Assembly (NCBI GenBank): GCA_037447655.1
Contig: JBBHKE010002415.1
Location: forward strand, 80,230-109,868
Direction of reading: 5' to 3'
Source: Zygnema cylindricum
Lineage: Eukaryota > Streptophyta > Zygnematophyceae > Zygnematales > Zygnemataceae
DNA length: 29,639 nucleotides
Position numbers and translations under genes: made by a program. Shown here one piece after another: positions 20,578 through 29,566 of the stretch (positions are counted from its first letter, which is position 1; every line of letters begins with the position of its first letter). The notes beneath the pieces were generated by a model. It searched no databases. It was not told the DNA's origin and was given only the letters and a program-made list of their open reading frames with translations.

Positions 20578-21306
20578 GTTATGCAACATTCACATTTACG
20601 CAATTTGATCGACCACTAATGCTTATCTTTTATGGATCATCTCGACTTGTTTCTTCCCAACTTCAACTTACACCAGCTAGTGGAGGTCAAGTTGGTCGAG
20701 CATTGTACAAGAGCTCCGTCCCTCTTCTACGAGATAATGGCCTTAATGCGTGCCAGACAGCTTCATTTAATGTGCAATTCTCTTTTAGTATTTACAACGA
20801 TAACAAAGCATACCATGGCGATGGCTTTGCCTTCACCTTTCTTGGTTCAAACATAGACTTTTCCAAACTAGGTGGCGGCAGTAAAACATTCGGTCTGCAG
20901 TATACAGATCAGTCTCTTGTGGGTAGTTTAAGCATTGTTTTTGATACTTTTGCCAACAGCTATGATCCTCCTGGAAGATACGTGGGCGTACGTGAAAACT
21001 TTGTTTTACAGCCAGTAACAAACAACTGGACAACTGTTTTAGATGATTTCAGTCAGTCGACCAAGTATGCATGGGTGGATTATGATGGTACACGTCAAAT
21101 TTTGCAAGTATACCTCAACGGTCAGAATTCAAAGCCAGTAACGCCATCACTTACTTACAGCAAATCTCTTTGCGAGTTGCTGAGGCCATCTGCCTGTGCC
21201 GCATGCCAATCAGTTACTCAGGCATATGTTGGATTCTCGGCTGGTACCGGCAGTTGTTTCGACACTCATGAGATTCGCAGTTGGAAATGTGATAGTCGTT
21301 TCTCAG
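20578..21306 (+). CDS. exon 5: L-type (legume-type) lectin domain 1
   Basis: Phase-1 acceptor TTTATCAG|GT; translation starts S-Y-A-T-F-T-F-T-Q-F. Family landmarks in order: S-S-Q-L-Q-L-T, A-S-F-N-V-Q-F-S-F, H-G-D-G-F-A-F-T-F (its Asp binds sugar in the family), S-I-V-F-D-T-F-A-N-S-Y-D (20943-20966), which fits the D-x-F-x-N-x-x-x-D Ca/Mn-binding loop, then R-Y-V-G-V, K-Y-A-W-V-D-Y-D, and the closing A-Y-V-G-F-S-A-G-T-G...T-H-E-I-R-S-W. About 243 residues, a whole domain, in one symmetrical exon ending TTCTCAG|GTATTT. A C-x(8)-C-A-A-C segment near the end is unlike classical legume lectins and may form lineage-specific disulfides. Predicted secreted, metal-dependent carbohydrate binding. It is a close paralogue of exon 7. 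Confidence 0.88.
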
Positions 21307-21900
21307 GTATTTTGCTAAAGCCTTACCGAATGATGTTATTAGATTCCTTTTTATCCGCTAACTTCTAAAATTACTTTCTAGGTTAACTTGATCACGCAAT
21401 TAGTTGTCAACAAATCTTATTGTTCTGTTGGAATATCTTAAAGTCCACATATTTTCAATATTACTATTATAGGTTTTCTAAACCATTTTGCAACTATTGT
21501 ACGTTCAATTTGTCACCCACATGCCAATTGACCAAACCTCAATCATGTTTTGCAAGCACAAATAATTACGTTTTCATCCATCAACAATGTACTCCAGTAG
21601 CTTATGATTTGCATACTTTTTTTAGAATTTTGGCAACATGATATGTGTTTAATATGGGCAATAAACCAGGGGCTAAGACATAAGAGTTTAGGATGTCTGT
21701 TGACATAGGAAGGGATTTGAGAAAAGGTGGAAAAAATGCAGACACAGGCAAGCCGTTAGGAAATTTCATGTCGTAAATGTTCGCACAAACAACGAATCTC
21801 AGCATATCCTAAACATTAGGCATACTTTTATTTGAAGACCACCACATGCAATTGAGGTTGAGATTACCAAGTTTTTTTTTTTTTTTTTCTTTGGTTCTAG
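21307..21900 (+). other. intron 5
   Basis: 594 bp, GTATTT...GGTTCTAG. It ends with a run of 18 T followed by CTTTGGTTCTAG, an unusually long polypyrimidine tract before the proline-rich exon. Confidence 0.65.
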
Positions 21901-22023
21901 CCATTTCTCCACTTCCGCCTCCATACTCTCCTCCACCACCGCCTCGTCTTACTCCGTCTCCCCCCACAAAGCCCATACCAAGTTCCCCAAGACCACCTCC
22001 TCCCCCCCCACCTATACCATCCG
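21901..22023 (+). CDS. exon 6: Ser/Pro-rich linker
   Basis: A 123-nt symmetrical exon coding 41 residues, over half proline, with Ser-Pro and Pro-Pro repeats (L-P-P-P-Y-S-P-P-P-P-P-R-L-T-P-S-P-P). It joins the two lectin domains. Sequences of this type in plant and algal matrix proteins are hydroxylated and arabinosylated to give stiff rods; that is family knowledge, not something the DNA shows. Frame and phase agree on both sides (CTAG|CC and CCG|GTTAGT). The C-rich coding strand contrasts sharply with the AT-rich flanks. Confidence 0.8.
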
Positions 22024-22523
22024 GTTAGTTGTCAATTCCTTGCCTTGCCGTTATGAATGCTAAGTTTGCAAGACTGTCGTAAGGCTTTAATTGTGATGTT
22101 GTCAGTGTCACGCTATCTAGAATTCAGAGGGACCTGTGCCAGGAGTTTTCACTCACAACTTGAAAATCTTCTTGGTCTCATCTATTTTTGAACCCCTCTA
22201 AACTTTAAAATGTGCGTCTCACGGGCATGGATAAAGATCGAAAAGAGCAAATAAAGCTCTCAAATTTTATCCTGCTTTATTTTCCTATATTTCTAGTCAA
22301 AGGAGCTTGAATTCTCCAAGCTGTACTAGTAGCCCATCTGGCCTCTGTATGTGAATGGGTGCACCCGTGGTAATATTATCATCAATAGTTTGATCTCCGA
22401 TCGAGAATGTAATCGTTTATTTGGCAGCAAGATACCATACATGCTTGTAACTACTTTGTGCTTATCCATTTTCCTTGCTTTTGTTTTATATTCTAAACAC
22501 ATGTCTTTCATCATATAACACAG
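22024..22523 (+). other. intron 6
   Basis: 500 bp, GTTAGT...AACACAG. Its second half is homologous to the end of intron 4 (see intron 4), evidence for duplication of the lectin exon with its upstream flank. Confidence 0.65.
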
Positions 22524-23240
22524 CGTTCACATTTACGCAATTTGATGAATCTACAAAGCTTGTCGTTGATGGTTCATCTCGAGTTGTTTCCTCCCAACTT
22601 CAACTTACATTTGGTGGCAGCCAAGGTGGACGAGCATTGTTCAAGGATTCGGTCCCAATTCTCCGAAATAATCGCACCAATGTGTGCGAAGCAGCTTCAT
22701 TTAACGTGCAATTCTCTTTCCGCATCTACAACGACAACCAAACGTGCCATGGCGATGGCTTTGCCTTCACCTTTCTTGCTTCAAACATAGACTTATCCAA
22801 GCTGGGAGGGTATGGTAGTACATTGGCTTTGGCGTATACAGGTAAACCTGTTGTTGGTAGTGTTAGCATTGTTTTTGACACTTGTATAAACCCTGGTGAA
22901 CCTAATGGAAGATACGTGGGCATACGTGAAAACTTTGTTTTTGCCCCAGTGACATACAACAGAACAACTATTTTGGATGATTTCAGTCCGTCCACCAAGT
23001 ATGCATGGGTGGATTACGATGGTGCACGCCAGATTTTGCAAGTGTACCTCAACACTGAGAATGCTAAGCCAGCGACTCCTTTGCTTACATACAAAAAATC
23101 CCTTTGCGAGTTGCTGAGGCCATCTGCCTGTGCCGCATGCCAAACAGTTACTAGGGCATACGTTGGATTTGCAGCTGGAACTGGCAGTTGTGTCGACACT
23201 CATGAGATTCAAAGTTGGAGCTTTGAAAGCAGTTTCACAG
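22524..23240 (+). CDS. exon 7: L-type (legume-type) lectin domain 2
   Basis: Acceptor AACACAG|CG, phase 1, reading A-F-T-F-T-Q-F-D. Very similar to exon 5 along its whole length, for example A-S-F-N-V-Q-F-S-F, H-G-D-G-F-A-F-T-F, K-Y-A-W-V-D-Y-D, and the same S-L-C-E-L-L-R-P-S-A-C-A-A-C segment. The metal loop reads D-T-C-I-N-P-G-E (22877-22900): the last Asp of the family motif is Glu and the aromatic residue is Cys. Metal binding, and so sugar specificity, may differ from domain 1. The exon ends TTCACAG|GTATGC, phase 1, 717 nt. The pair with a rigid linker suggests bivalent sugar binding. Confidence 0.88.
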
Positions 23241-23999
23241 GTATGCATGAAAAGTCATAATGAACACCATGTTTAGCTTCCTTTTCATCCAGCTTTTGAA
23301 GTCCTTCAATGCTGAACTTAATCTCATATCTGGTCGATTAACCAATCTTAAATTTTGTTGGAAGAAATTAAAGATCGGTGATTGTCAGCTCGCATGAACT
23401 TGAAGCTGTATTATAAAGCTATAATATTCAATAAAGCTTGTCTTTTTTGCATTAAATTCAACCAGGCTTTTTCAAAGTTATGTCATATGGTTCAAGCATT
23501 CGTACAGCATTGCATACGACGTTAATATTTCACATGAACTTATCACTTTTGAGAATTTTCTTTCGTTAGAATACTGCAAATTTATTTCAAACTCGTGTAT
23601 CTTGGTCGCTTTGACTACTAGTAGATAATTTTGTTTGGAACCATTAGATAAAATATTTTTTGATACCCGTAGTTTTTGACAACTGTAAAAACTTTGGCAT
23701 TCTAAATATATAATGCCACAAGGGAATCAACCATAGGGGTCAGGGATCAAAGATTGACCACTACCAGAGTGGTAAGTTTCATCTCCCAACTGTTCCATGC
23801 ATAGGCTGGGTGATGGCGCCACATGTTCTTTCTCCGATTAAAAGTCACAATGAAGATCAAAACTTAGGCAGCATTTTTCTTAGGACCTCCTCTATCGTTT
23901 TATAGTTTCTACTAACCTACAAACACAGATTCGGATGAGTATTCATTGAGCTCTGGCATTCGGCATGATGTTTGACACTTTCTCCTTTTGGTATTGCAG
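23241..23999 (+). other. intron 7
   Basis: 759 bp, GTATGC...TATTGCAG. Nothing recognisable inside. Confidence 0.65.
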
Positions 24000-24173
24000 T
24001 GTACACTCTTGGTCTAGATGATGCACAACCGCAAAACGATCTCACAGGCTTTAGTCCTTATTTCTTCCACGCGAGCGTCGGGTATTCGTGGAGGTTTAAG
24101 GCAATATGGACCATAAAAACATCTTGGAGTTGGGTGACTGACCTACCACCAGTGAAGGAACAAGGCGCCTGTA
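24000..24173 (+). CDS. exon 8: N-terminal part of the papain-like protease
   Basis: Phase-1 acceptor TATTGCAG|TG gives V-Y-T-L-G-L-D-D. The exon ends with W-V-T-D-L-P-P-V-K-E-Q-G-A-C, which aligns with the start of mature C1 peptidases (D-W-R...V-T-P-V-K-N-Q-G-x-C). Its Gln is the oxyanion-hole Gln and its Cys the first disulfide Cys. Upstream there are only about 45 residues, and no inhibitory I29 prodomain (ERFNIN/GNFD) is seen, as in other mosaic proteases where other modules precede the catalytic part. Donor TGTA|GTAAGT, phase 1. The active-site cysteine is expected three codons into the next exon. Confidence 0.8.
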
Positions 24174-24897
24174 GTAAGTAAATTGCTTCTAAACTATCTG
24201 CAACTGGATCAGTTTGGAAGAGGAGAGTATTCGTTTTTGTTTTCTATTGTTATTCGCAAATGGTACAAATTATTTGTATTACTTTTATTTTATCCTTAGG
24301 ATTTTGCCCAGTTTGAAGGTATAGGAGCGAAGTTCATATGGATGAGGAATTATTTTGCAGTTCTGATTTCCTTAGGAAACACATACCAAACCTGTCATTA
24401 AATGGGATTTGTTTTTGAAGATTAAGCTTTTAAAGAGAGTTGACCAAAAAACTTTTGGAAGCCATAATAAATTGTTTTTTGTAAGGTTATTTTAATATTT
24501 CAAAACCAATGTACAAAAATCAAGGCAAATAATACTTATGATTATCAATGTTTCCCCACAAGAAGCTTTTGAATCCTATAAAAATACAGATTGGTCAAAA
24601 GCATCCACCTTAAACAATCGATATTAATTTAAAATCACACGAGTTAGAACTAAGCGGAAAGTTTGACCAAAAAAATATTAAAGATTAATTCACAAAAGGC
24701 ATAAACAGACATTTCAGACGCAATGGAGTAGTCCTGTCCTTAATTTTCGTACTCCCTACTCTCCCACGTTGTCTGTAACTATAGAATACGTCTACCAACG
24801 CTGTATACAACTTAAAGGATCTAATATATCAGGAGGCATTGTTCAATGTCCTAGGAGTTGCTTTATTTCCTCACGTTGTGCCATTCCTCGTGTGCAG
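24174..24897 (+). other. intron 8
   Basis: 724 bp, GTAAGT...GTGTGCAG. It interrupts the protease between the disulfide Cys and the catalytic position. Two further AGs that also keep phase 1 lie just downstream (24923-24924 and 24932-24933). Confidence 0.65.
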
Positions 24898-25121
24898 GAA
24901 GTTGATGGATCTATGCTGCAATAGGTGCTATAGAAAGTGCATACTATATTGCTAACAGAGAACAATTGACGAATCCGCCTAGTTTCTCGGAGCAACAAGT
25001 GGCCAGTTGCCTCAATAAGGGCTGTGATGGTACCGGCTGGCCTTCACTGGCTCTCAGCTTTGCAACTACAAAAAATCTGACAACCAGCTTTGACCTTTCA
25101 AAGCCTTGTACAACACAAATA
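24898..25121 (+). pseudogene. exon 9: protease active-site exon with in-frame TGA
   Basis: With the GTGTGCAG acceptor the exon reads R-S-(TGA)-W-I-Y-A-A-I-G-A-I-E-S-A-Y-Y, directly after Q-G-A-C of exon 8. The family motif is Q-G-x-C-x-S-C-W-A-F, so TGA at 24903-24905 falls exactly on the nucleophilic Cys. The rest is intact: F-S-E-Q-Q-V-A-S-C, K-G-C-D-G-T-G-W (as in G-C-x-G-G), then S-K-P-C. The strong donor ATA|GTAAGT leaves phase 0, which does not match exon 10; a weak donor four bases further on (GTAA|GTCCCA, exon end 25125) does. It is marked as broken because of these two points, but selenocysteine recoding or use of a later acceptor is not excluded. Confidence 0.7.
24903..24905 (+). 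other. TGA at the catalytic cysteine codon
   Basis: One codon, TGA, between AGT (Ser) and TGG (Trp), in the position of the active-site Cys of C1 peptidases. A single third-base change separates it from TGT or TGC. TGA is the codon used for selenocysteine in organisms that have the machinery, which includes green algae such as Chlamydomonas and Ostreococcus (established). No SECIS element can be looked for, since the gene's 3' end is outside the window. Confidence 0.8.
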
Positions 25122-25477
25122 GTAAGTCCCAAACATAAATTTCATGCTTTATAAGAAATCCACACAATTTTAAATAAAATGGACAGCAATAGTTTAACGC
25201 TATTGAGTGAGGATATTGGCAAAAGCCCTCGACATGTATTATACTTTAGCAGCGACTTTCCTCCGAGTCATAACAAGCCTCAACGACCTGTTTCTTTAAT
25301 AAATTTTAAGTACTAGTTTTAGTTAAAGTTTCATTTAGCTAGATATCATTGGGGTATTTTATCTCCACATCCCGAGTCAAGACCAAAGATTCACAGTGAA
25401 GGCTCATGTCTTTGCAACCTTTTCCTCTGATATATTGCTCTTGGTGCCATTTTTCCTTATTGTTACATATTGAAGAG

Positions 25478-25653
25478 CTTGCCCTAATGATGAACATGGA
25501 AGTGGGTATGACCAGCCTACCAGTACTCTTCGCATATCACGATGGGAGCGCGTCAGACAATTCGGCTGGTTTGGCTTACTCCAGGCTGTCCTTCAACAGC
25601 CGGTTGTAGTTTTCGTGGAGGCCAGTGGCTCTGCTTTTGTCAACTACCGGCAG
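25478..25653 (+). CDS. exon 10: central part of the papain-like protease
   Basis: Reads C-P-N-D-E-H-G-S-G-Y-D-Q-P-T, then F-G-W-F-G-L-L-Q-A-V-L-Q-Q-P-V-V-V-F-V-E-A-S-G-S-A-F-V-N-Y-R-Q. The segment A-V-x-x-Q-P-V-V-V-x-V-E-A-S-G-x-x-F-x-x-Y is the well-known C1 region before the catalytic His. An in-frame TGA at 25471-25473 forces the exon to start after that. Available acceptors are 25474-25475 or 25476-25477; the second is phase 1 and is used here. It matches exon 9 only if the weak donor at 25126 is used. Donor CGGCAG|GTACAG, phase 0. Part or all of this exon may be out of frame in the mature message. Confidence 0.65.
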
Positions 25654-25752
25654 GTACAGGAACTCAACCATACGGAAAGTCATATCTGAGATCTTAAAGT
25701 ATGTCGTGTTCATTGTTTGCCAAGTAACATGAGTATGTTTTGGTGTATGTAG

Positions 25753-25981
25753 GGCGTATTCAGCGATACCTCGTGTTTTTCAAGTGGAGTGGACCATGTA
25801 GTGCTCCTTGTGGGCTATGAGCTCGATTTACAAGAGTTATCACAATCGTATTGGATTGTTCGAAACTCGTGGGGAGCATCATGGGGCGAACAAGGCTACA
25901 TGCGTATGCAAATTACGGGAGGGTTGGGTGTCTGCGGGATCAACACCCTCCCAGGACTAATTCCAGTTGTTAAAGCTTCAG
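25753..25981 (+). CDS. exon 11: C-terminal part of the protease with His and Asn
   Basis: Acceptor GTATGTAG|GGC, phase 0, continuing Y-R-Q|G-V-F-S-D. It contains G-V-D-H-V-V-L-L-V-G-Y-E (catalytic His in H-x-V-L-x-V-G-Y) and S-Y-W-I-V-R-N-S-W-G-A-S-W-G-E-Q-G-Y (catalytic Asn in the N-S-W-G-x-x-W-G signature). It closes with G-V-C-G-I-N-T-L-P-G, as C1 enzymes end in C-G-I-x-x-x-P-x-Y-P. The domain is complete at the C terminus and every signature residue except the nucleophile is kept. The exon exits at TTCAG|GTATAT, phase 1, like all module borders. Confidence 0.85.
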
Positions 25982-27887
25982 GTATATGATTTTTTTGAGG
26001 TTTAACGTGGGCCCAACGATTATAAAGCTCTTATAGGCCTGAAAAATGATTTTTTCCCCTTGTTGATTTTTTTACCGCCCTTTTTTAATTATTTAATTGC
26101 CAAATGAGAGTCCATTATAAAGGAAGACATTTGGAAGAGAGGATAGTAGATAAAAAGCATCATACAGGGCAAGTAGACCATCTCAGCCAAAATTAAAGGA
26201 ATTGTATCCTCCAAGAGAAACACATTGGAATAAGTTTTTTAGAAGGTATTACTTAAGAAAGACTTAGTCCGAAAAGAAGCTCGAACGGGAGACAGATGTC
26301 GACATTTATTGACCATCCCTCGCCTTACTCTTATTTCAAAAGCTTTTAAAGTCCTTTCATTTTTGTAACTTTATCTCCCACAGTAACTACTTGAAGTAGC
26401 ATCGCACAAACACCATATTCTAACAAAATATGGCGAACATAATATTGTACAGTAAAAAAATTTCCACCATGCCGCTAGTTTTGACTAGTCCTTAAATTTC
26501 GCACAATCTCAAGAGATGTCGTAACGTAAATCTTCAAATGTAAGCGGAATGGCCCACAGGCCTAGATATGAAATCAGGAATGGTAGAGTATATGTGGCGT
26601 ACATGTCGGAAATGCTCGGGGTATTTGACATTGAACAGAGAAGGTTTTATTACCGTGTTGTGACGCTAGAAATTAAGCTTCTTTTTAGCATATTCAGTAA
26701 CCAGCAAATTTTCTAGTTTTTTCTCGTGTGTTCCACAACGTCCCTCGGGATATTATTCTGGGAAACGTAGGAATTTGTGCCTATAAAATCGTGACCCATA
26801 GATGGCCCCCAAGTTTTTTTGACGATGTAACTCGTCCGATTACGTCGGACAAGCGTGTGAATTGCAACAACATATTGTGCACGAGGTGCATTTTGCTTTT
26901 TTAAATTTCCCCAAATGTGGCACCTTCTGAATCGCAAATGAATGACGCAATGGAAATGCTATACCACCATATGTTCCCATTTGCTACATACTAATGAAAC
27001 TGAAAGCTCTTTACTTTAATGTCAAACACCGCCTAGTTGGCTGCATATCATGTTGAGGGGATGTGAAATAGTAATCAAGAACTGGTGCCTCGCGTTCATC
27101 TGGTTGATCAGATATTAATCAATAAAGGATTGTGAGCATGGGTAGTAGTTTTATACTTAGCAAAATTAAGTGGGAAACTTGTACTTGAGAAAAATATAAG
27201 GGCTAAGAAAGTGCAAAATCGTGAGCTATCAGATCTTTGAGGCTGTACAAATTCTGGTACACACCAAGTAAACTGATCACACTTTGAATTTAGTAGGGTA
27301 GCCTCAGTGATTCTTCCAAATTTTATCAAGTATTGTGCAACTAATACTCAGAAAATTCTATAGCACAGAGTTTGAGTATTGAAGTCACAAGTCTCACTTA
27401 GTCTACCAAGTGCAGTTTGGAAGATGTTTTCCGTAGTTAGTAAGGCAGGATGCTGATGCTCAACACAAACAAAAACCTTAGTAAGAATATATTAACACTA
27501 AAGGTAGTGTGGTCTGACTGAATTTGAACGTGGAGAGAATATGAAACAGATACCTATGAATGACTAGTGAGAGGAATATTAGGTCGGATTAAGGGCTAGT
27601 GGTGAAATTAGGATTAATGGTGAGCAAACTGTGATAAAATCCAATGCGTCATTAATTCCTCATCTTAAAATAACCTCTTCTATGCCAGCGAAAAATTTAC
27701 ATATAAGTTGATTCGCTGTACATGTTGTACGGCCATTGATACCCACATCGCAACATTTCGTCTATCACCGACGTTGTCGATGTTGTTTTCAGAGGCATCA
27801 GTCAAACTTCTCAATTGGCTTCTTAATTTTTCACCAACGAGTGAAAGGAACTACCTAAGCTTCTCAATGTTTCTGTAAACTGTTCAG
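25982..27887 (+). other. intron 11
   Basis: 1.9 kb, GTATAT...CTGTTCAG. No exon-like module or transposon is recognised; frames at 26713-26937 and 27108-27329 on the minus strand look like chance. Confidence 0.6.
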
Positions 27888-28103
27888 GTAGGTGCGCTTT
27901 TCTGAAAGGAACGGCTGTCCAGGGAGCTGATTTGAAAATCCTCAATAAAACTATCTCTGCAAGTCGGTGTTGTGCCGAATGCAAATTTCAAGCTGGCTGT
28001 GTCACATTCACCTTCAACACTGCCACGGGCTTATGCCGACTGAAGGCGTCACGCGGGGTGAACGTTCGAGACAGCCGATCTATTTCAGGGATGCCGGATT
28101 CAG
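27888..28103 (+). CDS. exon 12: PAN/apple module 4
   Basis: Phase-1 acceptor TGTTCAG|GT; reads G-R-C-A-F-L-K-G-T-A-V-Q-G-A-D-L. Then S-A-S-R-C-C-A-E-C, A-G-C-V-T-F-T-F-N and G-L-C-R-L-K-A follow. The C-x-x-C...C-x-x-F-x-F/Y...C-x-L-K pattern is the canonical short PAN (PAN_4-like) domain and differs from the modules in exons 1, 2 and 4. It is symmetrical (216 nt), ending GATTCAG|GTAAGC. It directly follows the protease, where it could help hold substrate or wall ligands (inference). PAN modules next to C1 proteases are known in several protists and algae. Confidence 0.82.
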
Positions 28104-28503
28104 GTAAGCCTCTGCCGGAAGTTGGGAACACGAACAACCTTTATTCCCTCCTTTAATCATCGCCCTAGACAAAGGCAGTTTGTGTGGAGCAAATTGGTAA
28201 AGAGGTGGCTCGTTCCAACTATTGAGGATACCTGTAATGGTTGAAATTGCCTCTTGCTGAGAAAGGAATCTTCAGTACAAAATATGTATATAAATATAAA
28301 TGTATATAAATATATGTATATGTATATATATATGTATATACATATATATGTATATATATGTGTGTATATCTATATGTATATATATATACGTATATATGTA
28401 AATATATAGACGTATATATGTATACATATATATCTATATACACATACGTATGTAAATCTATAGACGTATATATATTTATATATATACGTCTATATGTCTG
28501 CAG
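28104..28503 (+). other. intron 12 with AT microsatellite at its 3' end
   Basis: 400 bp, GTAAGC...GTCTGCAG. The last half is the TATATG/TATACG microsatellite, which runs to within about 10 bases of the acceptor and takes the place of a normal polypyrimidine tract. Confidence 0.65.
28281..28495. repeat. TATATG/TATACG microsatellite in intron 12
   Basis: About 215 bases of alternating A/T with regularly placed G or C (TATGTA, TATACG). Long palindromic segments are likely to form cruciforms or stems. It ends about 8 bases before the splice acceptor of exon 13. Confidence 0.9.
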
Positions 28504-28743
28504 GTAATATTATAGCTGCTTATACTTGGTTTGCTTATTGGGCTTATTTCTACAAAACAGAAAACGATCCATGCAACTTGGTCAACATTGACACATTCAA
28601 CGATGGAAATTATGAGTTACCTGGCAAGATGAATCCATGCGGGGGTGGACGTTGCATCCCTGTGGGTAAAACATACACGTGTCAATGTCCGGCTAACTTC
28701 ACCGTTGTCACCAACAGCGACAAGACACAAACATGTGCACCAG
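28504..28743 (+). CDS. exon 13: EGF-like module
   Basis: Phase-1 acceptor GTCTGCAG|GT, reading G-N-I-I-A-A-Y-T-W-F-A-Y-W-A-Y-F-Y: an aromatic, hydrophobic stretch of about 17 residues before the Cys-rich part, unusual for an extracellular linker. Six cysteines follow in EGF order: D-P-C, N-P-C, G-R-C, Y-T-C, Q-C-P and Q-T-C. C-G-G-G-R-C-I-P-V-G-K-T-Y-T-C-Q-C-P is the core. The first inter-Cys loop is longer (about 22 residues) than usual. The exon ends C-A-P at CACCAG|GTTCGT, phase 1, 240 nt. Such modules are spacers or protein-binding units; function here is not known. Confidence 0.8.
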
Positions 28744-29566
28744 GTTCGTTTCCAACCTTGCAAAGATTTTAGGTATGTCTTTCTGAGATGCTTATAACCA
28801 AATGTAGCTATTTTTTTGTACACAATTTTGTAGTCAATGTGTGGATGGATGACACCCTTTGAACCACAACAACGCAATGCAACTGTGTGCATTCGGTATT
28901 TACCCATTCTTGTGCTTTTTTCTGGCCCGATAATTTTTTGTGTAGAACTACACTAAATGTCCAAAATCTATTGCCTATTCGTCTATATACTCTATATTTA
29001 TGAATGGTGTTTAAAAGCAAGAACCAAACTAGGCGAAAGAATTTCTTACATAGTAACCTCAACTTCTTAAAATGTGTAATAATGTCACTAGAAGTGTGGT
29101 GGCCAATGTATATGATCATCGACCTGAGTTCGTACATTTTTCACAAGAAAAAGCATCTTACAAGGGAATTCTGATGTTATGTGGTTTATTCATGTCATAA
29201 AGAAAAAATTCACTCAGGAAGTCGAAGGTGAGGACCATGTCAAACTTTGTTGTCCATTTTTCGACTGTGGGACTTGCCATGCATCTGGTTGGTTATAAAA
29301 ATAAACGAAAGGAAGATCAATACGTGATGATATTTTTATTTTGTGCATTCTCATAGATATTGCAATTTTTGTGATTAGTTCCACAATTGAATCAGTTTCG
29401 AGGATGTATTTAAATAACTTGTATTTGTTAGTATAAAACTTTGGAGCATTACAATGCGATTGGGGATGATTGAGCAACACTAGACAGCTTCGACCAGACG
29501 TCCTGGTCCACTAATATTTTGTCTCTCACTGATGACATAAGCTAGTACTCTGTTAAAATGCTGCAG
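28744..29566 (+). other. intron 13
   Basis: 823 bp, GTTCGT...TGCTGCAG. No recognisable content. Confidence 0.6.

Noticed and set aside
22793-23248. 151-codon minus-strand frame opposite lectin exon 7
   Set aside because: It is a shadow frame; the + strand encodes a full L-type lectin domain with correct splice borders.
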